From: TH5896 sp049578985 | Lineage (GTDB): Archaea > Thermoproteota > Nitrososphaeria > Nitrososphaerales > Nitrososphaeraceae | NCBI GenBank assembly: GCA_049578985.1 | Contig: JBAUMZ010000176.1 | Coordinates: forward strand, 1 to 64,000 | Direction of reading: 5' to 3' | DNA: 64,000 bases | Part shown: positions 18,543 through 27,000 of the stretch, in pieces | How positions within the stretch are numbered: the stretch's first letter is position 1 | Layout of the letters: every line of letters begins with the position of its first letter | Program-made: the position numbers and the translations under genes | Notes under the pieces: model-generated | Seen by the model: only the letters and a program-made list of their open reading frames with translations | Told to the model about the DNA's origin: nothing | Databases searched by the model: none

Positions 18543-18973
18543 GCTCAAATGTCTAGAATTGCGGATCTTAATACGCAATATTTCACCGAAGAGTTGAGAC
18601 CTTTTTTTACTGAAATTACATAACATGAGTGAAATGAGAATATGTAGATCTATACTGTCAACTGCCCTCATTGGAGTCGCTGCAGTCACTGCAGTAAAAT
18701 ATCATATGTACGTAGACATACTTATTCTGGTCGTGGTCAATGGCGATGAATAGACCACCGCATTGATTATCTTATTTTGATTTGTTTTACCATTTTTTGC
18801 TAGAATAGTGCTTATTTCCTATGAGGGAAGAGCTAATTTTCACTTTATTTTTAATCTCTTCAACGGATGCTTCAAGGGCAGTCATGTATTCTATATGATC
18901 GCCATAGGAATCTATAGACTACTATAATTATATGGTATAGGGATTAATAATTAACAGCAGTGAATCAAATTAA
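18543..18973 (+). other. Region upstream of pstS with a possible 42-residue protein and promoter
   Basis: ATG 18625 opens a frame to TAG 18751-18753 (MSEMRICRSILSTALIGVAA and a hydrophobic tail), perhaps a small membrane peptide, low support. AT-rich boxes at 18919-18936 and ATTAATAATTAA at 18943-18954 precede the pstS ATG (18974) at a spacing of about 25, as expected for an archaeal TATA box and a leaderless or near-leaderless transcript. Confidence 0.4.
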
Positions 18974-20086
18974 ATGGAAACCAAAACAGGTTTTAATTTA
19001 TTGATTGCTGCGGCGCTTGTGATGGTATTAACGATACCAGCAGGATTCTCTAGCGATCTGTTAGCTCAAGGACCAGTAACTCTCAATGGAGCAGGTGCTA
19101 CATTCCCATTCCCGCTGCTAGATACGTGGAGAGTTGAATATCAAACGGTCGATCCAGAAGTGAATATCAACTATCAATCAATTGGAAGTGGAGGTGGGGT
19201 CAAACAATTCACAGAAAAGACAGTTGACTTTGGTGCAAGTGATGCCCCGCTAACTCCAGAGGAAGAAACGAACGCACCGGGTGCGGTACATATCCCAGAA
19301 ACCATAGGTTCTGTAGTAGCAGCATATAATGTTCAAGGAGTACCTGACAAAGGCTTGAACCTAACAGGTCCTATCTTGGCCGACATCTTCTTAGGGAAGA
19401 TTACAAAATGGAATGACCCTCAGATCGTTGAATTGAATCCTGAATTATCGCTTCCTGATGCAGACATAATTGTTGCTCACCGATCGGACGGTTCAGGAAC
19501 AACTTTTGTATGGACTGATTATCTATCTGCAGTTAGTCCCGATTGGAGCGACCAGGTTGGTAAAGGGAAATCCGTTCAGTGGCCTACAGGGATAGGTGCC
19601 TCAGGAAACGAAGGTGTTGCAAGTGCAATTAGAGGGAGCGAAAATACAATAGGATACGTAGAACTTGCATATGCGTTGACAACGGGAATGCCATTTGCAT
19701 TTGTTCAAAATCAGGCAGGCAATTTTGTAGAACCAACGCTTGCCTCAACAGAGGCCGCAGCGGCCGCATCAGCCGGGAACCTACCGGCCGGAGATGCATC
19801 ATGGAATAATGTCACCTTGGTAAACGCGCCAGGTAATGATTCTTACCCAATTGCCAGTTTCTCTTACCTGTTGTTAAACAAGGAATTGGCCGATAACCCT
19901 TCGATGACAGACGCTAAAGCTAAAGCACTGACTGACTTTGTCAAGTGGGCAATAACTGATGGACAACAATTTTCTCCTGAATTGGAATATGTGCCACTAC
20001 CGGAGCAAGTAGTACAACTGAATCAAGACACTCTTAGTCAAATTACCTTTAACGGAAATCCCGTAACCAATTCCACGCAAGGATGA
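18974..20086 (+). CDS. pstS: Phosphate ABC transporter substrate-binding protein PstS
   Basis: This 370-residue protein has an N-terminal signal helix (LLIAAALVMVLTIPAGF). The mature part begins VTLNGAGATFPFPLLDTW and includes INYQSIGSGGGVKQF, DFGASDAPLT and HRSDGSGTTFVWTDYLS, the signature phosphate-contacting loops of the PstS family. It delivers inorganic phosphate to the PstCAB import complex outside the membrane. No pstC, pstA, pstB or phoU follows, so this copy is an orphan and must use a permease encoded elsewhere or act as a scavenger. A hairpin terminator follows immediately. Confidence 0.93.
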   Translation: METKTGFNLLIAAALVMVLTIPAGFSSDLLAQGPVTLNGAGATFPFPLLDTWRVEYQTVDPEVNINYQSIGSGGGVKQFTEKTVDFGASDAPLTPEEETNAPGAVHIPETIGSVVAAYNVQGVPDKGLNLTGPILADIFLGKITKWNDPQIVELNPELSLPDADIIVAHRSDGSGTTFVWTDYLSAVSPDWSDQVGKGKSVQWPTGIGASGNEGVASAIRGSENTIGYVELAYALTTGMPFAFVQNQAGNFVEPTLASTEAAAAASAGNLPAGDASWNNVTLVNAPGNDSYPIASFSYLLLNKELADNPSMTDAKAKALTDFVKWAITDGQQFSPELEYVPLPEQVVQLNQDTLSQITFNGNPVTNSTQG

Positions 20087-20087
20087 C

Positions 20088-20130
20088 AAATGAGCGAGCC
20101 TGGGCTAGGGCTCACCCAAACTCATTTTTT
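20088..20130 (+). terminator. Hairpin and T-run after pstS
   Basis: AAATGAG (20088-20094) pairs with CTCATTT (20121-20127), and an inner stem GAGCC/GGCTC can form within it. Six T residues close the element (20125-20130). It lies 2 bases after the stop codon of pstS, so I read it as the transcription terminator. Confidence 0.65.
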
Positions 20131-20293
20131 GGTTGAATTGAATTCAATGATAGTTCTTATTGTGTAAATTAGTAAAGCTAAATAGCCAGGCTTATTCTTT
20201 GTGTCCAAAATAATTGCAGATTATGCAGTTCTAATGGTCCAACGATCATAAAATAACAACAATTATAGTTTCGGCAAATGAATCACGTGCGAT

Positions 20294-20863
20294 TTGGAAG
20301 AACAAATTAAACGACCGGCCGGAGTCACGATAATTGCCATTCTGACTATTATTGGCGGAGTAATATTGACTTTTGGAGGGATTTCATTACTTGCATTTGG
20401 TGTATTCTTTACTTCAGTTCCTATTGATGTTTTCATTTCAGAGCAAATGCAACAACAGCAGGAACAGCTTCAATTACAGCAACAGCAAGAGCTGCAGAGT
20501 GCAGCAGAATTACAGTCTCTAGCCCAGTTCCTTGGTGGCGTTGGGATCGCGATAGGGGCAATTGTACTTGCAGTTGGAATTGGATACTTGATCGTATCTT
20601 ATGGCTTATTGAAAGGAAATGGATGGGCTTGGATTATAGCAGTTATATTAACAATTATTGCCATCGCGGTCCAGATAATATCTGGAGTAACTGCAAGCAT
20701 ATTCAATGCATCCTTTATCGATGACACGGATAGTTTTGTAACTGGGATCATCGCTCAGATAGTAGGTATTGCTATTAATGGAGTAATTCTCTACTATCTC
20801 TACCGTCCAAACGTAAAGGCCTTCTTCGGCAGATCCCTACCTTCAACAAGTATTCAAAAATAG
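20294..20863 (+). CDS. Four-helix membrane protein with a Gln-rich loop
   Basis: TTG start (20294). The 189 residues include four predicted membrane helices: residues about 9-40 (TIIAILTIIGGVILTFGGIS), 78-105, 110-135 and 145-170. Between TM1 and TM2 is a polar, Gln-rich stretch (QMQQQQEQLQLQQQQELQ) of about 30 residues. The C-terminus ends RPNVKAFFG, which I associate with small DUF-type archaeal membrane proteins of unknown function. It may be co-oriented with pstS, but a terminator separates them. No function is inferred. Confidence 0.6.
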   Translation: MEEQIKRPAGVTIIAILTIIGGVILTFGGISLLAFGVFFTSVPIDVFISEQMQQQQEQLQLQQQQELQSAAELQSLAQFLGGVGIAIGAIVLAVGIGYLIVSYGLLKGNGWAWIIAVILTIIAIAVQIISGVTASIFNASFIDDTDSFVTGIIAQIVGIAINGVILYYLYRPNVKAFFGRSLPSTSIQK

Positions 20864-20986
20864 TAGAACCCTTTGTCACTTATCATAAACACTCCCGTAC
20901 ATAGGGTTAGACAATTATCGCATTTATCAGTTGAGCTAATGAAAGATGAAGCTATCGATGGTTCTTGTACTTGTGAAACAGGATAA

Positions 20987-21142
20987 TGGTATATAGCAAA
21001 TACGACGCAAAGTAATGATGTGTTATTTGCAGCAGGATTTGCAGGTGTTACCGATCTAGGAGTTAGACCTGATGGTTGCCTGTACATACTGACCTTCTAG
21101 AGGCAAGGATCTATCTATAAATTGTACCTAACATTTGAATAA
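20987..21142 (+). pseudogene. C-terminal scrap of a glucose/sorbosone dehydrogenase-like propeller
   Basis: The frame reads LFAAGFAGVTDLGVRPDGCL then YILTF, then TAG (21098-21100), then RQGSIYKLYL. 'V-T-D-L-x-V-x-P-D-G-x-L-Y-x-L-x-F' followed by 'G-x-I-Y-K' is the last blade of PQQ-type sugar dehydrogenase propellers. The in-frame TAG and missing 5' part mark it as a dead fragment. Confidence 0.45.
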
Positions 21143-21258
21143 AATAAAAAATAAAATACAGAAATTCTAAATGCAGGGTAAGTTTGCATCGGATTATTCC
21201 AATCCTTATCGTTGAACCGAGAGTACAATTGATTTTACGTTGATGAAGCTTGATTAAG

Positions 21259-21834
21259 CTAGATTATAAAAACGGCCGCACTCACAACAGTAGTCCAAAG
21301 ACCGCCCTTATTACCTTCTGCAGATTGTGTAAGGTTCTGTGTTCGGTATATTTTGCCTGATAATTTCCATTCCTCCTTTCTTTCATCCCACGAGAGTGTA
21401 GGATCACTTGCCAGACCCAGAGTAGTAGCAAGCATTTCCATTGCCATATCTTCAGCATAATCACCTGCTCTTTGAGCTGTTTCTCCGGTTGAATGGTGTT
21501 CGGAAAGAAAACCGTAATGATTATTGTTTGATGGTCTAGCTAATCCAATAGATGCAGCAATCAGTCTATTTGGCTCGTTGGTAGCAGATCTCGCCATGAC
21601 ACTAAAAACTATTTGGCCTGGTATAATGTGCCTTCTGCCTTCTTGCACACTAACTATTTTACACTGCGAAGGCATTATGCTGGAAACAGAGACGAGATTA
21701 ACATCAGATATCTGAGCGTCATTTAAGGCTAATTGGAAGCTCGTAAGATAATCCTTGTGAATCCCTTTACCTTTAGTGAAAAACATGATCTTAGGTAAGT
21801 ATGAAACAGGATCTGAGGTGATGTGCATACGCAT
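21259..21834 (-). CDS. pdaD: Pyruvoyl-dependent arginine decarboxylase
   Basis: This 191-residue protein is of family length. The self-cleavage site is VSVSSIMP (Ser51-Ser52), where the second Ser becomes the pyruvoyl cofactor and the chain is cut into beta and alpha subunits. Other family residues are GKGIHKDYLTSFQLAL and YGFLSEHHSTGETAQRAGDY, the latter holding the active-site Glu. It converts arginine to agmatine, the first step in archaeal polyamine and agmatidine-tRNA supply. The start ATG CGT ATG lies just after an AT-rich leader. It is single-gene, and no speE or agmatinase gene is adjacent. Confidence 0.92.
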   Translation of the reverse strand: MRMHITSDPVSYLPKIMFFTKGKGIHKDYLTSFQLALNDAQISDVNLVSVSSIMPSQCKIVSVQEGRRHIIPGQIVFSVMARSATNEPNRLIAASIGLARPSNNNHYGFLSEHHSTGETAQRAGDYAEDMAMEMLATTLGLASDPTLSWDERKEEWKLSGKIYRTQNLTQSAEGNKGGLWTTVVSAAVFII

Positions 21835-21971
21835 ACAAGTTTATTAGAATACTTATAAGTAATTCGCTCTCTGTGTTATATTTGCAGAATTTTTATCGTA
21901 GATCCGGCGGCAGGGTTAATGAGGATCGGTAGGAAACATAACACGATAAGACCAGGAGTTTGAGGAAAAAT

Positions 21972-21995
21972 CTTAAATTAATACTTAAATTAATA
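21972..21995. repeat. Tandem 12-bp repeat at the promoter of the second MFS gene
   Basis: CTTAAATTAATA occurs twice in direct tandem. Its AT-rich core (TTAAATTAATA) resembles an archaeal TATA box and lies 21-44 bases before the GTG start at 22016, so a duplicated or dimeric promoter element is likely. Confidence 0.6.
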
Positions 21996-22015
21996 CTCAT
22001 GTTTACAAATAATTA

Positions 22016-23311
22016 GTGACCACCGTACACAGTGAACGAATCTCGATTTTACCACTATTGTTAATTAATTTTGTGGGAACCCTTGGTTTTAGTATCGTTC
22101 TACCTTTTTTGGTTTTTTTGGTTACTGATTTCGGTGGAAACGCCTTAGTTTATGGTATTCTTTCAGCAACATATCCTGCGTTTCAACTAATTGGGGCTCC
22201 ACTCTTGGGAAGATGGTCTGATGTTTATGGAAGAAGAAAAATTTTGTTGGCAAGTCATATAGGTACACTTGCTGGATGGATAATTTTCCTTGTTGCCTTA
22301 TTTTTGCCAGTTAATGATCTTTTTAATGTTAATTCTGCAATATTCGGAACCTTTGTTATAACTCTTCCCTTGGCTGTTTTATTCCTAGCACGGGCAGTTG
22401 ATGGCCTTACTGGTGGAAACGTTTCCGTTGCTGACGCATATGTTGCAGATATTTCATCTGATGAAAACAGGAGCAGAAACTTTGGGAAAATGGGGATGGC
22501 TTCTAATCTTGGTTTTGTTATCGGACCTGCCCTCGCAGGAATATTGGGTGCAACCATCTACGGCGAGGTGCTACCTGTGTTGCTAGCCTTAATTCTTTCT
22601 TTAGTCGTCTTGGTAGTAATAATCTTTGTATTGAAAGAATCCAAATCTTCGATCATTACGCAAATTCCAGAAAAAGACAATGTCAGCAAGGTTTTTGCAT
22701 TTGAATGCAAGGAATGCTACAAGGCAGCTAATCCCAAGAGACTGAAACTGCAAGATGTCTTCAAACTAAAATATATTTCATTCTTACTTATCCTATACTT
22801 CCTTATTTTTGTTGGATTCAATATCTTTTATACTGCTTTTCCAATTCATGCAGTATCCGGTTTAGGATGGACAGTAACAGAAATGGGAGTATTTTATGCA
22901 GTTTTAAGCAGCATGATGATATTGGTGCAAGGGCCGGTCCTTCGAAGAGCATTAAAAAGATTCTCAGAAGAAAAATTAGTGATTATTGGTAGTGCTGTAT
23001 TAGGTTCGAATTTCGTGTTGTTTGTATCATCAGAATTTTCCTTGATTTATTTGGCGGCTGTTTTATTTGCAGTTGGTAATGGGCTTATGTGGCCATCCAT
23101 AATGTCGATTCTCTCTAAGCGCGCAGGGACTATCTATCAAGGAGCAGTGCAGGGCGTAGCAGGTAGTGTTACAGGGGTGGCCAGTATCATTGGATTAACT
23201 ACAGGTGGGCTATTGTACAATGCGTTTGGAGGCCTTACTTTTCTAATCAGTGCAGGTGTAATATTTTCAGTTTTTGGATTATCATTTAGACTGTTGAGAT
23301 ACAAAGAGTAA
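22016..23311 (+). CDS. MFS transporter, multidrug/tetracycline-exporter type
   Basis: GTG start, 431 residues with 12 predicted helices. Motif A is GRWSDVYGRRKILLASHIG between TM2 and TM3. The second-half region is QGPVLRRALKRFSEEKLVII. The motif FLARAVDGLTGGNVSVADAY matches motif-C-bearing antiporters of the DHA1 class (TetA-like). The inter-domain loop has a small CxxC (FECKECYKAANPK), unusual for the family, perhaps a metal or redox site. Proton-driven drug or metabolite export is the best guess; the substrate is unknown. A tandem 12-bp repeat lies at its promoter. Confidence 0.88.
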   Translation: MTTVHSERISILPLLLINFVGTLGFSIVLPFLVFLVTDFGGNALVYGILSATYPAFQLIGAPLLGRWSDVYGRRKILLASHIGTLAGWIIFLVALFLPVNDLFNVNSAIFGTFVITLPLAVLFLARAVDGLTGGNVSVADAYVADISSDENRSRNFGKMGMASNLGFVIGPALAGILGATIYGEVLPVLLALILSLVVLVVIIFVLKESKSSIITQIPEKDNVSKVFAFECKECYKAANPKRLKLQDVFKLKYISFLLILYFLIFVGFNIFYTAFPIHAVSGLGWTVTEMGVFYAVLSSMMILVQGPVLRRALKRFSEEKLVIIGSAVLGSNFVLFVSSEFSLIYLAAVLFAVGNGLMWPSIMSILSKRAGTIYQGAVQGVAGSVTGVASIIGLTTGGLLYNAFGGLTFLISAGVIFSVFGLSFRLLRYKE

Positions 23312-23653
23312 ACTTGTGATTGACTGTACCAACTTATTTTAGTTGTTTGTTCACGCTGACCAGAGTTAAGTACTTGCCTATGTTGTAGATTGCCTAGTCA
23401 CACTCTACCAACAAATGCAATAGCAGTAGTTTTAATAATATGATTGGAGCATGCATGACTTAGTATTAGGTGTTATACTTATTTTTAGTGTAACAATTAG
23501 GCATTTTAACGCATCAAACAACTGGTTGGACCGTTTATAAGTCTACCTATAACCAGTGTAAAATTACATATTCTTGGCCAATATTTCATATTTGAATGCG
23601 CTTATATCCCTCTGAGTACATAACAGCATAATAATGAGAGTTTTCACTAAACA
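23312..23653. other. Intergenic stretch
   Basis: Nothing recognised between the MFS gene and the small zinc-ribbon gene. Confidence 0.4.
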
Positions 23654-23824
23654 ATGGTAACCTGCATAACCCACCTACTAGACTATGTAAAGAAGAGTCA
23701 GAGGATGACATGGTTAAAATGCGTAGAGTGTGGTACAGTAGTGGGGTGGCTTGAGGACAATACGCCTATCATAGAAGGAAAAGTAGTTCGACTGACCTAT
23801 GAGGAAAAAGAAAAACTAAAGTAG
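23654..23824 (+). CDS. 56-residue zinc-ribbon-like protein
   Basis: ATG 23654 runs in frame to TAG 23822-23824; an internal ATG at 23705 could also be used (39 residues). After it the sequence is MTWLKCVECGTVVGWLED, with one CxxC knuckle and Trp residues, then VRLTYEEKEKLK. I recall very similar short 'C-V-x-C-G-x-V-V-G' proteins in Nitrososphaeria. Likely a single-knuckle metal site, perhaps a dimer. Function unknown. Confidence 0.5.
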   Translation: MVTCITHLLDYVKKSQRMTWLKCVECGTVVGWLEDNTPIIEGKVVRLTYEEKEKLK

Positions 23825-24056
23825 CTCATAGCTCAGCTAGTAGGGTGTCTTAAACTAATGCATTGGCAACATATTATTTAATAGCCATAATACTATACGT
23901 CAACATATCTAGTTTTAGGGCTAACTTTATACTCGTCCATAGGTTTTGGTCGAAATTTCTGCTAACTTTCTTCATTTACCATGCACAATACGCGAGAAAG
24001 GTCTCAGTTACTATATGTGATGAGATCATCATATATAGTAAATTGGATAAGCATTA

Positions 24057-24296
24057 ATGGAAATGGAAGGTCCTTCATTGTGGGTTTGGGCAATTGTCGT
24101 AGGAATCATAATAGCAGCCAAATTCATTTACCGATGGAAGCTAACGAAAGAATTATCTAAGGACACAAAATACAGTGATCGATCTACTAATAGAATTAAG
24201 GGAAATTCTACATCAATGAAAAATGGGAGATTAATTCATCACAAATACGTTCCGAAATGGCATATATTTGATTCATGGAAAAAATCTATGAAATAA
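24057..24296 (+). CDS. Small single-span membrane protein
   Basis: 79 residues, ATG start. Residues 8-27 form a membrane helix (LWVWAIVVGIIIAAKFIYRW). The rest is cytosolic, Lys/Arg/Ser-rich and basic, ending WHIFDSWKKSMK. It could anchor something to the membrane or be a structural peptide. Family not recognised. An upstream small frame (23863-24057) is not supported. Confidence 0.45.
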   Translation: MEMEGPSLWVWAIVVGIIIAAKFIYRWKLTKELSKDTKYSDRSTNRIKGNSTSMKNGRLIHHKYVPKWHIFDSWKKSMK

Positions 24297-24879
24297 ACAC
24301 TCAGTCAGCATTTACCAGTACCATACAACTATGTTAGATTAGAGTTATGACAAGTTATTTTCTATCAAATTTGAATATGATACCTCTACACATGATTGGG
24401 TTTGTGGAACAATTATCTATGATAATATTATACTATCTCATTAGCTTCCAGAGAGAATTTGATGACAATACCGATGAAAATGCCAGCCACAGTATGGCCA
24501 TGCAACAAGATGGTGCATTGTTGCATGGCATCCTGGCAACTCTCTATTCTTGAACTGTTTGTAGTAAATTCTATCGCATCGAAATTAGTCTTCCCTCCTT
24601 TCTGTCTGCTACTGCTTGCTACAAATTAGAACTGTCGACGCTACAACCTGATTTTAGGTTTGTGTTGTATTATCCTAATGGAAAAGTCCCCTTAATTGTG
24701 TTATGGCTTGCACAAAGTCGAATAGTTAATTTCCAGATCTAGAACATCATTTGCAGGTCTGTAAACGATCCTGCCCTCTCCTCTGACTTGACCACCCGAA
24801 CAGTAAGCCAGGTTCAATGATACAATATCACACACATACTAATACTAGAAGACTAATTCAAGCCAGTGAGGAACTACTT
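24297..24879. other. Intergenic stretch with a weak 68-codon frame
   Basis: The frame 24347-24553 begins with a hydrophobic stretch and ends DGALLHGILATLYS, but has no clear family or promoter; I do not call it as a gene. Nothing else seen. Confidence 0.3.
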
Positions 24880-25155
24880 CTATGGAAATGGAGTAAAGAT
24901 GTGAGTGACCTGTGAATTTTCATCTTGTTCTTGGTCAGGAGCTGCAATCGCAATAATATTCTTTTCACCCTGAATCTGAGAACCTAAATTAGAACATAAC
25001 ACATCCAATGGGAACCAATAGCTTCCACATTCATTGGTTTGTGATATAACCTGACCCTTTTCGTAACTACCCGCAAACACGGAACGCGAAGACACGAGTA
25101 AAATAATTACTAAAATCATAATTATCCCACATGCAGCTATCGCTTCATATTTCAT
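24880..25155 (-). CDS. Small secreted protein with two conserved cysteines (copy 1)
   Basis: 91 residues with a signal peptide (residues 6-27, IAACGIIMILVIILLVSSRS, then AG). The mature part contains ISQTNECGSYWFPLDVLCSN followed by LGSQIQGEKN. The gene at 25329-25571 has the matching SQANACGNGKLPINVFCQNI, SQVQGDEN. Cys-x13-Cys is likely a disulphide outside the cell. This is a small secreted family of Nitrososphaeraceae without known function. The extra C-terminal tail (ITQVTHIFTPFP-like) distinguishes this copy. Confidence 0.7.
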   Translation of the reverse strand: MKYEAIAACGIIMILVIILLVSSRSVFAGSYEKGQVISQTNECGSYWFPLDVLCSNLGSQIQGEKNIIAIAAPDQEQDENSQVTHIFTPFP

Positions 25156-25328
25156 ACTCTGACAATAGTAACTTGTGAGTGGGAGTTATCTCAGTTAAGA
25201 AAAAACAATATAATACATAAGTTGAGTATCAATTACATAAGCCAATACAGATTAATTTTAAATAAAAATCTCGTAGACTACAATTTTACTATCGAGAACC
25301 TGAAAATAAAAAAGAAAGATTTGATTTG

Positions 25329-25571
25329 TTAGTCTTCCGCTTGCTGTGCACCAGTGGCCGCTACTGCGTTTTCATCGCCCTGAACTTGTGAGTCAATGTT
25401 TTGACAGAAGACATTTATTGGTAGTTTACCATTCCCACATGCATTGGCTTGACTGGTTGCCTGACTGTACTCTTTCTTCTTTCCTGCAAATGCATCTTCG
25501 GTCGCAAGTGCCGTTGCACCACCGAGCATTACCGCCATCGCTGCTATTACGAACACATATTTGGTATTCAT
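25329..25571 (-). CDS. Small secreted protein with two conserved cysteines (copy 2)
   Basis: I prefer the Met at 25571 (MNTKYVFVIAAMAVMLGG), which puts a signal peptide at the N-terminus; a longer start at 25613 is less likely. The mature sequence begins near AFAGKKKEYSQATSQANAC, with Cys pair C-x12-C (CGNGKLPINVFC), and ends QGDENAVAATGAQQAED. It is paralogous to the gene just downstream at 24880-25155, so this is a tandem duplication. Both genes point the same way with about 170 bases between them. Function unknown. Confidence 0.75.
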   Translation of the reverse strand: MNTKYVFVIAAMAVMLGGATALATEDAFAGKKKEYSQATSQANACGNGKLPINVFCQNIDSQVQGDENAVAATGAQQAED

Positions 25572-25756
25572 TTGATAGTATGAGCAAGAATTATTTTTAT
25601 CTGCGTTATGCAAAATCGGGCTCTCACTTATATCTGATATTTTTTCTATTACAACCTAGCGCATGGTCAGACATTCTTCTTCAGTTCATGCTCGCTTAAT
25701 AGGCATCATCTTAGCTCGAGATGGTTCGTCCCCACTAACCCACAATACCATCGCAT

Positions 25757-26107
25757 CTAGCAGTCTACAACAGGTAGATTTGTGCTTTGGGTACCTGGAG
25801 GCCTCACTATCTGGACATATACTTCGCCAGTAGGACCGCCTGGAATAGTACGGTTCTCTATATCAGCTTTAAGTTTTTCGATAGGAGCTGCCTGAACGGT
25901 TGAGAGGACATTACGTGCCTGCTCCGGTGATAGTTTATAGATTGGTGGCCCTGAATTCTTTTGCAAACTTTCCAAGAATGCTCCAGTATTCTGTTCTACC
26001 CTTGAATAATCATATGTTCCCATAATACCGTATCCTGTCTGCTCACGTATATCCATATCTTCACGATTTGCGACTAAAACAACTATCCTAGGACTACAAC
26101 AAAACAA
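25757..26107 (-). pseudogene. N-terminal remnant of an alpha/beta-hydrolase (acetylesterase type)
   Basis: The sequence from Met at 26056 (MDIREQTGYG) includes IYKLSPEQARNVLSTVQAAP and ENRTIPGGPTGEVYVQIVRP. That is the cap/N-terminal part of HSL-type esterases ('P-x-I-Y-x-L-S-P-E-x-A-R ... IPGGP.G.V.VRIVRP'), which should then read LPVVxYxHGGGW. Here it reads LPVVDC and stops (25757), so the catalytic domain (HGGGW, GDSAGG, Asp, His) is absent. A truncated gene, no longer an esterase. Confidence 0.6.
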
Positions 26108-26123
26108 TCAACACAAAAAATCA

Positions 26124-26405
26124 TCATTCCTGGAATATTTCGTCAATGAAACACCATTTCCAATTCTCTCCAGGTTCGTATGATCTAATAACTGGATGTC
26201 CACTTCTATGGAAATGTTTTGTTCCGTGTTTATTAATGGATTGATCACAGCACCCTACATGGCCGCAACTCAAACATAGACGCAGGTGTACCCACATGGA
26301 CCTCATCTGTAAGCACTCTTCGCAGCCATCAGGAGTTTTGGGAGTGACATTTTTAATTTCTTGATCTAAGTGAACACAAGATGGACTGTTTTCTTTTTGA
26401 ATCAT
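26124..26405 (-). CDS. UBP-type zinc-finger protein
   Basis: The 93 residues are almost entirely a zf-UBP domain: SCVHLDQ, then GCEECLQMRSMWVHLRLCLS, CGHVGCCDQSINKHGTKHFH and SGHPVIRSYEPGENWKWCF. Cys and His residues match the three zinc sites of ubiquitin-hydrolase zinc fingers. In eukaryotes this domain binds the free C-terminus of ubiquitin; in archaea stand-alone copies could bind a ubiquitin-like or pupylated tail, but this is inference. ATG start, single gene, 17 bases upstream of the esterase remnant on the same strand. Confidence 0.85.
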   Translation of the reverse strand: MIQKENSPSCVHLDQEIKNVTPKTPDGCEECLQMRSMWVHLRLCLSCGHVGCCDQSINKHGTKHFHRSGHPVIRSYEPGENWKWCFIDEIFQE

Positions 26406-26704
26406 GTTTTAGGGTAATGTATGTTCACTCCTTTATGCTTAGCGTTGAGAGTAATAGTGTTGGACAGAGCCTCAAATAGAACTTCAAATGTCGATCTGTG
26501 TAAAGGTTAACCTCTAAGACTGAAGCACAACCTCTTCGAAGTTCAGATCTGTAGATATATATTGACAGAAATAACTCTCTTTGATTTGGTACTGACGAAA
26601 TAGCTGTACAGATGTGAACGCTAAATCCAGCCCACTGACAGAAATCGTAATCTTTTCTCAACCAGATAGAATTAGAGAGATGAAAATAATCCCGTTCGCG
26701 ATCT
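26406..26704. other. Intergenic stretch
   Basis: The 101-codon minus-strand frame here (26425-26730) has a biased, low-complexity hydrophobic/aromatic composition and overlaps the YVTN remnant; I do not support it. Confidence 0.35.
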
Positions 26705-26917
26705 AATGGTATAGCATATGATAAAAACAATGGTAACGTCTACGTATCAAATTTTATGAATGGAACCCTATCAGTTATTGATGGATTGAAGAATAATGTC
26801 GCCGGCACTATTACAGTCATGTCATTATGTCCTTTAATTCTTTGTAATAATAATTCAGATAAAAGCACAATCATAGTACCAAAACACTTTATTTTATTAT
26901 TCAATATTCAATATTGA
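26705..26917 (+). pseudogene. YVTN beta-propeller fragment (second)
   Basis: The frame reads GIAYDKNNGNVYVSNFMNGT then LSVIDGLKNNVAGTIT, the canonical YVTN blade ('G-I-A-Y-x-x-x-x-G-x-x-Y-V-x-N-x-x-x-x-T-V-S-V-I-D ... V-x-G-T-I'). It then loses similarity and stops at TGA 26915-26917. No start codon or signal peptide is present, so this is a debris blade of a secreted propeller protein. Confidence 0.5.
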
Positions 26918-26937
26918 ATAAGTATGTCAAGATACAT

Positions 26938-27000
26938 GATCGTAGTATTATGATCGTGGTATTATGATCGTGGTATTATGACACATGATCGTAGTATTAT
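26938..27000. repeat. 14-bp tandem repeat, four copies
   Basis: GATCGTRGTATTAT occurs at 26938-26951, 26952-26965, 26966-26979 and 26987-27000, the fourth after a 7-base interruption GACACAT. Copies differ only at the A/G position. A 16-bp palindrome (TATTCAATATTGAATA, about 26904-26919) precedes it. It is not CRISPR-like, since there are no unique spacers. Confidence 0.85.

Noticed and set aside
22255..22557. 100-codon minus-strand frame inside the second MFS gene
   Set aside because: Shadow of a clear transporter gene.
24347..24553. 68-residue frame with a hydrophobic start
   Set aside because: No promoter, RBS or recognisable family; may be chance.
26425..26730. 101-codon minus-strand frame
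   Set aside because: Aromatic/Leu-rich low-complexity product overlapping a recognised YVTN scrap on the other strand.
26938..27000. CRISPR array
   Set aside because: Units are 14 bp, contiguous and without unique spacers; a plain tandem repeat.
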